From Clostridiales bacterium (lineage in GTDB: Bacteria > Bacillota > Clostridia > Lachnospirales > WQUN01), in the NCBI GenBank assembly GCA_031271275.1, contig JAISWA010000250.1, positions 1 through 7,271 of the forward strand: a DNA stretch of 7,271 nucleotides. Reading direction: 5' to 3'. Positions within the stretch are counted from its first letter, which is position 1; every line of letters starts with the position of its first letter. Below are positions 1 through 4,739 of the stretch, piece after piece. Made by a program: the position numbers and the translations under genes. The notes beneath the pieces were generated by a model. It made no database searches and was not told the DNA's origin. It saw only the letters and a list, made by a program, of their open reading frames with translations.

Positions 1-1163
1 ACTACGAAACCGCAATCACCCGCGCGAAGGAACACTTCGCCTCACTGCTCGCCGAGCAGCTTGCCCGTGTGGAGGGCATCAAATCTTCCGCCGGGGCGAC
101 GGACTTTTCCGCCCTTCCGGTAATCAAAGTGGGCATTGTGGGCGGGGACGGCATCGGCCCTGCCATTACCGCCGCTTCCAGGCGCGTGCTGGAATTCTTG
201 CTGCGCGGCGAAATCGAAAGCGGGAAAATTTCCCTTACGGATATCGAAGGCTTGACCATCGAAAACCGCGTCAAGGAGGGCAAGCCCATTCCCGACGGGA
301 CGCTGACCGCGCTGAAGGACTGCCACGTAATTTTGAAAGGGCCCACCACCACGCCGCAGGCGGGCGACGGGATGCCCAACTTGGAAAGCGCCAACGTGGC
401 CATGCGCAAGGCGTTGGATTTATTCGCCAACGTGCGCCCGGTGCGCATACCCGCGCAAAACGTGGACTGGACGTTTTACCGCGAGAACACGGAGGGCGCG
501 TATGCCGTAGGCAGCAAGGGCGTCGCCGTTACGGACGAGCTGAGCGTGGACTTCACCGTGACCACGGTGCCCGGCAGCGAGCGGATTATCCGCGCGGCGT
601 TCGAGTACGCGAAGCGGAATAACAAAACCCGCGTGACCGCCGTGACCAAGGCAAACGTGATTAAAACCACCGACGGGCTGTTTCTGGAAACCGCCCGCCG
701 CATCGCCCAAGCGTACCCCGGTATCACGTTGGACGAATGGTACATCGACATCATGACCGCGAAACTCATCGACGGGAAACGCCGCACCCAGTTTCAGGTG
801 TTGGTGCTGCCTAACCTGTACGGCGACATCCTCACCGACGAAGCCGCCGAGTTTATGGGCGGGGTAGGCACGGCGGGCAGCGCCAACATCGGCTCCCGTT
901 ACGCCATGTTCGAGGCGATACACGGTTCCGCGCCGCGCATGGTGACGGAAGGGCGCGCCGCTTACGCGGACCCGGCAAGCATGATGCGGGCTTCCGTGAT
1001 GCTGCTCGCGCACATCGGGCATCAGGATAAAGCCGCCCGATTGGAAAAGGCGCTAGATATCTGTTCGCTTTCGGAAAAGAAGCTCACCGTTACCGGCAGG
1101 GCGGACGGCGCGACCTGCGAGGCGTTTACGGAGTATGTGTTAAAAACACTGGAAAGCTTATAA
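1..1163 (+). CDS. Isocitrate dehydrogenase-type beta-decarboxylating dehydrogenase, 5' end cut by window edge
   Basis: The protein oxidises and decarboxylates a 2-hydroxy acid, most likely isocitrate to 2-oxoglutarate, in the cytoplasm with NAD(P) and a divalent metal. The reading frame is open from base 3 to the stop at 1161-1163 (386 residues visible, numbered from base 3). A GTG at 69 is in frame, but the residues before it (YETAITRAKEHFASLLAEQL) look like real helical protein, so the true start probably lies outside the window. Family motifs are GGDGIGP (47-53), KGPTTTP (112-118), RENTEGAY (160-167), the catalytic lysine in VTKANV (Lys216), and metal-binding acids near Asp249, Asp275 and Asp279. 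The stretch ESANVAMRK puts Ser129 and Asn131 where isocitrate enzymes bind substrate, which favours isocitrate over isopropylmalate. After HGSAP the residues are Arg312-Met313, not the Asp-Ile usual in NAD-dependent relatives, so NADP use is possible. Thymidylate kinase starts six bases downstream, so the two are probably cotranscribed. Family call is firm; substrate and cofactor are inferred. Confidence 0.9.
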   Translation, partial: YETAITRAKEHFASLLAEQLARVEGIKSSAGATDFSALPVIKVGIVGGDGIGPAITAASRRVLEFLLRGEIESGKISLTDIEGLTIENRVKEGKPIPDGTLTALKDCHVILKGPTTTPQAGDGMPNLESANVAMRKALDLFANVRPVRIPAQNVDWTFYRENTEGAYAVGSKGVAVTDELSVDFTVTTVPGSERIIRAAFEYAKRNNKTRVTAVTKANVIKTTDGLFLETARRIAQAYPGITLDEWYIDIMTAKLIDGKRRTQFQVLVLPNLYGDILTDEAAEFMGGVGTAGSANIGSRYAMFEAIHGSAPRMVTEGRAAYADPASMMRASVMLLAHIGHQDKAARLEKALDICSLSEKKLTVTGRADGATCEAFTEYVLKTLESL

Positions 1164-1169
1164 ACGAAA

Positions 1170-1796
1170 ATGAACGGCAAACCGCGCTTTATCGTATTCG
1201 AAGGCTTGGACGGCAGCGGAAAGAGCACGCAGGTTTCGCTGCTTTCAGAGCGTCTTACCCAAATGAACGCGCCGCATACCGTCACGCGAGAGCCGACTTC
1301 CGCGAACCCCGTGGGGCGGCTCGCCCGCGAGGCGATAAACGGCGCGTTTCCCTTGGAAAATGAAACGCTGGCGCTGCTGTTCGCGGCGGACAGGTATCAG
1401 CATGTGGCGGAAGAAGTCCTTCCCGCGCTTAACCGGGGCGAGCATGTGCTGTGCGACCGCTATTATTTTTCCAATTTCGCGTATCAAGGGGGCAGCGCGG
1501 ATTTCGACGCGTTATACGCCTACAACCGCCAGGTGATGAAAAAACGGCGGCCCGATTTGGTATTGTTCATCGACGTGCCCCCGGAGGAATGTGTCCGCAG
1601 AATTATGCGGCGGGACGGCAAGCCGCGGTCGGGGATTTACGAGAACCTGGAAACCCTGCGGGGCGTGCGTCGGCGGTATTTGGAAACGTTTGAAAAATTA
1701 AGGCAGTCGGAGAATATCGTTGTGTTGGAAGCCGGAGGGCTGACAGAGCGGGAAACCGCCGAATTAGTTTATGATAGGGTGCGGCAGTATATATAG
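1170..1796 (+). CDS. tmk: Thymidylate kinase (dTMP kinase)
   Basis: It phosphorylates dTMP to dTDP with ATP, an essential cytoplasmic step in dTTP supply. The 208-residue length is normal for the family. The P-loop is GLDGSGKST (residues 12-20). The segment TREPTSANPVGRLARE (39-54) is the dTMP-binding region, with REPT in place of the common REPG. The DRY motif is at 96-98 in CDRYYFSNFAYQGG. RRPDLVLFIDVPPEE (126-140) is the core strand before the LID, and the LID region RRDGKPRSGIYENL (147-160) is rich in arginine. The P-loop lacks an arginine while the LID carries several, which resembles the E. coli-type (type II) enzymes. The ATG is six bases after the preceding stop and has no well-placed Shine-Dalgarno sequence; the nearest candidate is GGAAAG at 1151-1156, 13 bases away. 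Translation may therefore depend on coupling to the upstream gene. The start is supported by FIVFEGLDGSGKS beginning close to the N-terminus, as usual. Confidence 0.95.
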   Translation: MNGKPRFIVFEGLDGSGKSTQVSLLSERLTQMNAPHTVTREPTSANPVGRLAREAINGAFPLENETLALLFAADRYQHVAEEVLPALNRGEHVLCDRYYFSNFAYQGGSADFDALYAYNRQVMKKRRPDLVLFIDVPPEECVRRIMRRDGKPRSGIYENLETLRGVRRRYLETFEKLRQSENIVVLEAGGLTERETAELVYDRVRQYI

Positions 1797-1829
1797 GGAC
1801 AGTACGCCGTTGTCAGTCCGAAACAGTCC

Positions 1830-1911
1830 GCCATTTGTCATTCCGAGCGAAGCGAGGAATCTTTTGTTTTACAGATTCTTCGCCTTCGGCTCAGAATGAC
1901 AATCTTTACGA
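1830..1911. repeat. Palindromic interspersed repeat, copy 1
   Basis: An 82-base element whose core, 1835-1902, is an imperfect inverted repeat. The left arm begins TTGTCATTCCGAG and continues through CGAAGCGAGGAATCT. The right arm is AGATTCTTCG ... CTCAGAATGACAA. The arms pair with one C/A mismatch, a G/T wobble and two single-base bulges around a short T-rich loop, so a transcript of either strand could form a long hairpin. It matches copy 2 at every base except one extra T in the loop. Similar GTCATTC-GAGCGAAGCGA-GAATCT palindromes are known as dispersed intergenic repeats in many bacteria; that comparison is from memory, not from a search. Confidence 0.85.
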
Positions 1912-2093
1912 CTCAGAGGGACAGTCTTTGCGACTCGGAAGGACAGCCATTTGTCATTCCGAGCGAAGCGAGGAATCTTTTGTTTACAGATTCTTCGCCT
2001 TCGGCTCAGAATGACAATCTTTACGATTCGGAATAACAGTCTTTTACAGCTCAGAGTTTCAGTCCTTACGCCTCAGAACGACAGCCTTTACGC
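1890..2093. repeat. Degenerate 22-base tandem units interleaved with the palindromes
   Basis: Units of about 22 bases begin CTCAGAA, carry GACAGTCTTT in the middle and end ACGA. They can be read at 1890-1911, 1912-1933, 1934-1955 (runs into copy 2), 2005-2026, 2027-2049 (23 bases), 2050-2071 and 2072-2093. A further decayed unit may follow at 2094-2115. The first unit of each run is also the right-hand end of a palindrome, so the palindromes and the tandem units form one composite structure. Unit-to-unit identity is moderate, unlike the near-identity of the two palindromes. Confidence 0.65.
1946..2026. repeat. Palindromic interspersed repeat, copy 2
   Basis: The second copy of the element at 1830-1911, shifted by 116 bases and one base shorter (81). 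Its inverted repeat core is 1951-2017. The near-perfect identity, including the imperfections of the stem, points to recent duplication or to gene conversion between the copies. Confidence 0.85.
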
Positions 2094-2122
2094 CCCATAA
2101 CCTTACGAAAGGACGCATCATA

Positions 2123-2854
2123 ATGACCTCTCTTTACGAGCAGCCTGTCCGTATCACCTATTACGACCTTGACAGGGAGGGGCGCTTTAAACTGTCCGCG
2201 CTGCTCAGGCTCGCCCATATCGCGGCGGATATTAACGCCAACGCGTTGGGCTGCGGTTTCAACGACCTTTTTCCGCTATCCATGAGTTTTGTTTTGCAGC
2301 GGTTCGGGCTTGAGACAAAACGCCTTCCCGAATACGACGAGACGGTGACGGTCCGCACCTGGCCTTCCGACATTTCGAAAGGGACGTTCCTGCGCAAGGG
2401 GAACATACTTGATACAAGCGGGAACACCCTGATGGAGTGGACGAGCCTTTGGGTGCTGCTCGATTTAAAAGCCCGGCGCATACTGCGGCCCAACGCGCTG
2501 CCCAAGCCCTTGGAAGGTATCGGGGCGCAGGGCGTTGGGGCGGAGGCTTTGAAGGTGGATGTTTCCGAGGACTGGGGAGAAGAATTTTCCGCGCACGTCC
2601 ATACCGTGCGCTACAGTGAAGTGGACACCAACAAACACATGAACAATACTTTTTACGGGGATTTAATCGCCGACGCCCTCCATAAAAATACGGGCGCGGA
2701 AATCACGCCCGTATTCCATCATACGCAAATCAATTACCTTTCGGAAGTCAAGCAAAACGAGGACATCCGCGTCCGCTGCCGCAGAGAGGGCGGAAAATTC
2801 CGCGTTACCGGCGCGGCGGGGGAACGGACGGCGTTTTCCGCGCTGCTGCAATAA
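2123..2854 (+). CDS. Acyl-ACP thioesterase, FatA/FatB-like double hot-dog protein
   Basis: It hydrolyses acyl-acyl carrier protein to free fatty acid and ACP in the cytoplasm, ending or diverting fatty acid synthesis. The 243 residues fit the bacterial acyl-ACP thioesterase family, with two hot-dog domains at about 5-130 and 150-240. The N-terminal domain shows ITYYDLDREGRFKLSALLRLAH and later LMEWTSLWVLLDLKARRILRP. The second domain begins HTVRYSEVDTNKHMNNTFYGD, in which Asp168, Asn170 and His172 match the D-x-N-x-H catalytic motif known from plant FatB. Glu208 in INYLSEV is at the position of the FatB catalytic glutamate. The ATG has GAAAGGA nine bases upstream. The repeat-filled gap separates it from tmk, so it probably has its own promoter. 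Its stop lies four bases from the stop of the converging DUF975 gene. Chain-length preference cannot be read from the sequence. Confidence 0.9.
   Translation: MTSLYEQPVRITYYDLDREGRFKLSALLRLAHIAADINANALGCGFNDLFPLSMSFVLQRFGLETKRLPEYDETVTVRTWPSDISKGTFLRKGNILDTSGNTLMEWTSLWVLLDLKARRILRPNALPKPLEGIGAQGVGAEALKVDVSEDWGEEFSAHVHTVRYSEVDTNKHMNNTFYGDLIADALHKNTGAEITPVFHHTQINYLSEVKQNEDIRVRCRREGGKFRVTGAAGERTAFSALLQ
2684..2715 (-). terminator. Candidate intrinsic terminator for the leftward DUF975 transcript, inside the thioesterase gene
   Basis: Bases 2687-2696 (AATACGGGCG) and 2706-2715 (CGCCCGTATT) are a perfect 10-base inverted repeat with a 9-base loop. Read on the minus strand, the GC-rich stem runs directly into TATTTTTATG, so a strong hairpin is followed by a run of five U residues. 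It lies 144 bases past the stop codon of the DUF975 gene, which has only a 4-base gap to its convergent neighbour. On the plus strand the hairpin is followed by CCATCA, with no U-run, so it would not end the thioesterase message in the same way. The U-run is short and the hairpin could be chance within coding sequence. Confidence 0.45.
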
Positions 2855-2858
2855 ATGC

Positions 2859-3539
2859 TTACCGGGGCGGCCTTTGCGGGTCGTAAGGCGCTTCGGGTTC
2901 CGGCGTATACGGCGCGTAAGGCGCTTCTTCGTAACCGTCGGCTTCAAAGTTGTCGTCGTATCGGGAAAGCTTGTTGTAGTAATTGCACTCGGTCATGGTC
3001 ATGTACGGCGCGAGAACCAGGTAGCCCAAACCGCAGGTGAAGCCGCACAGCAGCGCCCAACCGAGGAAGCTGAGGTCTTGCACGAAAAGTTCCGCCTTGT
3101 GGCCGCGCATCATTTCCTTACTGCGGCGAAGCGCTTCCGAAGCGGAAATCTCCGGGTTGTCGAGCAGGATGTAAAACGCCATGCGGTAACGGTACGCCGC
3201 CACGATGCCCGGTATGATGAACAGCAGCGCCCACAGCCATGTGAAGACGGTAATCAGCAGCAGAAGCACGGAGGATTTTCTCCAGAAACTGAAATACTGG
3301 AAAACCTCGCCGATTTCCACATTTTGCCCCCGGGACATTTTGACGAAAAACGCGGTAATCCCTAAGCTGATGACCGACATGAAAACAAAAAACGCAATAG
3401 CCCCAACCAACGGGATTGCCGCGAGGAACGTCGCGCCCAACGAAATAAGGCCGACAATCAAAATCGCGCCAATCGCCGAACCCCATCTCCCTCTCAGCTG
3501 CAGTTTCGCCATCATTTTTAGTTCCGCACGTGTCGGCAT
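2859..3539 (-). CDS. DUF975 family integral membrane protein
   Basis: The protein belongs to the DUF975 family, whose function is not established. It has 226 residues. The N-terminus (MPTRAELKMMAKLQLRGRWGSAIG) is the typical amphipathic lead into the first of about four membrane segments, roughly 21-44, 45-67, 91-113 and 156-178. The family signature is visible as DNPEISASEALRRSKEMMRGHKAELF (127-152), then DLSFLGWALL (155-164) and LAPYMTMTECNYYNKL (176-191). The tail from about 195 is acidic and proline-rich, with EAPY repeated at 205-208 and 216-219. The ATG is well supported by AAGGAGG (complement of 3547-3553) seven bases upstream. MltG ends 126 bases upstream on the same strand, so it could be the last gene of that operon or have its own promoter; I could not identify a strong one. 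Its 3' end nearly touches the converging thioesterase gene. Confidence 0.88.
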   Translation of the reverse strand: MPTRAELKMMAKLQLRGRWGSAIGAILIVGLISLGATFLAAIPLVGAIAFFVFMSVISLGITAFFVKMSRGQNVEIGEVFQYFSFWRKSSVLLLLITVFTWLWALLFIIPGIVAAYRYRMAFYILLDNPEISASEALRRSKEMMRGHKAELFVQDLSFLGWALLCGFTCGLGYLVLAPYMTMTECNYYNKLSRYDDNFEADGYEEAPYAPYTPEPEAPYDPQRPPR

Positions 3540-3665
3540 AAAAACCCCTCCTTAAAATTTTACGGCATATTTTCATTCATACATACGGGCTTGCGGAAGA
3601 TTTGTTTAAGCTAATTTTCCACCGCAATGTGACGCAAAATATCGTTTGTTTGAAGAAGATTAGCA
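3540..3665. promoter_or_regulatory. Leader of the DUF975 gene with an imperfect inverted repeat
   Basis: This AT-rich 126-base gap separates mltG from the DUF975 gene. It contains the strong AAGGAGG site next to the DUF975 start, and an imperfect inverted repeat with arms 3591-3600 (TTGCGGAAGA) and 3618-3627 (TCCACCGCAA), 17 bases apart. Eight of ten positions pair normally, with one G/T wobble and one mismatch. No T-run follows on either strand, so it is not an evident terminator of mltG. It could be an operator or leader structure. No sigma-A promoter with good -35 and -10 boxes stands out. Confidence 0.35.
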
Positions 3666-4739
3666 TTACTGTATATACCGCGCCTTCGCGTTGTTAAAGT
3701 CGTCAAAATCGTCGGTGAAGTAATGTTCGCCCGTTTCCTCGTCCATTAGCACGTAATACAGCCAGTCCCCTTCCTCCGGGAACAGCGCCGCCCTGAAACA
3801 GTCGTCGCCGGGGTTGGCGATAGGCCCGACAGGCAGCCCGGGGTAAAGATACGTGTTGTAGGGGGAGTCCACTTCCAAATCGGAATAAAGCAGCCTTTCC
3901 TTGGGCTTGTTAAGGGCGTACTGCACCGTGCAGTCCATTTGAAGCGCCATGTTGAGGTTCAAACGGTTGTAGATAACCTGCGAAACCTTCGGCCGCTCCG
4001 CGGAAACGTTTACTTCCTTTTCGATTACGGAAGCCATCGTCACCACCTGGTCTATGCTCCAACCCAGTTCCTCGGCGCGGCTGCGGTATTCGTCCGAGAA
4101 TATCTCGTCGAAGCGCGCCAACATTTTGTCGATTACTTCGTCCGCCGTCGGCTCGGGGGAAATGTAGTAAGTGTCCGGGAATAGATATCCCTCAAGGCGG
4201 TTGGGCCGCTCCGGCAAGCCCTCTAAAAACGAGAAGGAAAATTCGTGCGTGGCGCAGGCTTCCAAAAAATCGTCATACTTAACCAGCGCGCGGTCGTCAA
4301 GGTAGGTGGCGATGTCGCTCAGGGTGTAGCCCTCGGGGATGGTGATGATATTGTCCGGCACCGTCTCCACTTTGGGCGTGCGCAGGGTGACGTTGACCTC
4401 CGTGTTGTTCATGTTTTGGTTAAGGGTGTATTCGCCCGCTTTGTAGGTTTTCGAGCTCCCCTTCAGGAAAAGTTCCAACCGGTACAAATACTGGTTGCCG
4501 ATGATGCCGAGTTCCTCCAACTCCTTCGCCACTTCGGCGGCGGGCGTTTCTTCCTCCAGTACATAAGTAATCTCGCGGCTTTCCTTCTCCGCCGTGACCG
4601 CCTTGGCGAAATCCTCGCCAAACTTCAGCCCTTCCGCCGTATAATGCTGAATCAAAAGCACCACGGCTATCAGCATCCCCACGTTGAAGCACAGCCCGAG
4701 CATATATAAAAGCAAATTGATGAGCCAGTTGTTTTTCAT
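3666..4739 (-). CDS. mltG: Endolytic murein transglycosylase MltG (YceG-like)
   Basis: MltG is anchored in the cytoplasmic membrane and cleaves glycan strands of newly made peptidoglycan outside the cell, setting strand length. The 357 residues begin with a short cytoplasmic end and one membrane segment (about 9-31). A LysM-like region with VLEEETPAAEVAKELEELGII follows (about 58-125), then the YceG catalytic domain to the end. Signature segments are LEGYLFPDTY (182-191), TMASVIEKEV (234-243) with Glu240 at the position of the E. coli catalytic Glu218, QVIYNRLNLNMALQMDCTVQYAL (254-276) and DSPYNTYLYPGLPVGPIANPG (291-311). The ATG overlaps the stop of the upstream transglutaminase gene as ATGA, and AAGGAGG (complement of 4751-4757) sits inside that gene 11 bases before the start. 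Coupled translation is therefore likely. All expected parts are present. Confidence 0.95.
   Translation of the reverse strand: MKNNWLINLLLYMLGLCFNVGMLIAVVLLIQHYTAEGLKFGEDFAKAVTAEKESREITYVLEEETPAAEVAKELEELGIIGNQYLYRLELFLKGSSKTYKAGEYTLNQNMNNTEVNVTLRTPKVETVPDNIITIPEGYTLSDIATYLDDRALVKYDDFLEACATHEFSFSFLEGLPERPNRLEGYLFPDTYYISPEPTADEVIDKMLARFDEIFSDEYRSRAEELGWSIDQVVTMASVIEKEVNVSAERPKVSQVIYNRLNLNMALQMDCTVQYALNKPKERLLYSDLEVDSPYNTYLYPGLPVGPIANPGDDCFRAALFPEEGDWLYYVLMDEETGEHYFTDDFDDFNNAKARYIQ

Larger units (their letters stand above)
1797..2122. other. Repeat-filled intergenic region between tmk and the thioesterase gene
   Basis: This 326-base gap holds no convincing gene. It is almost entirely filled by two near-identical palindromic elements (1830-1911 and 1946-2026) and degenerate 22-base units extending to about 2093-2101. 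Only the last bases look like expression signal: GAAAGGA at 2107-2113, nine bases before the thioesterase ATG. I see no convincing sigma-A promoter for the thioesterase and no classical intrinsic terminator for tmk. The hairpins of the repeats may act as transcript ends, but neither is followed by a clear T-run on either strand. Confidence 0.8.

Noticed and set aside
69..71. GTG as the true start of the dehydrogenase
   Set aside because: The frame is open and protein-like back to the window edge and no Shine-Dalgarno sequence precedes the GTG, so the gene more likely begins upstream.
420..1022. Long minus-strand open frame opposite the dehydrogenase, and similar frames opposite the other genes
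   Set aside because: These are mirror frames expected from GC-rich coding sequence; their translations show no recognisable domains, while the opposite strand encodes clear families.
1835..1902. Intrinsic terminator for tmk
   Set aside because: The hairpin is long but imperfect and is followed by AATCTTTA on the plus strand, with no T-run; it is better described as an interspersed repeat.
1830..2026. CRISPR array
   Set aside because: There are only two long copies, each palindromic over its full length, and the spacing sequence is itself made of related repeat units, not unique spacers; no cas genes are present.
1797..2122. Short reading frames through the palindromes, giving peptides like PSEARNLLF or ILRLRLRMT
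   Set aside because: These peptides are what the known palindromic repeat yields when translated; there is no start, ribosome site or protein-like composition to support a gene.
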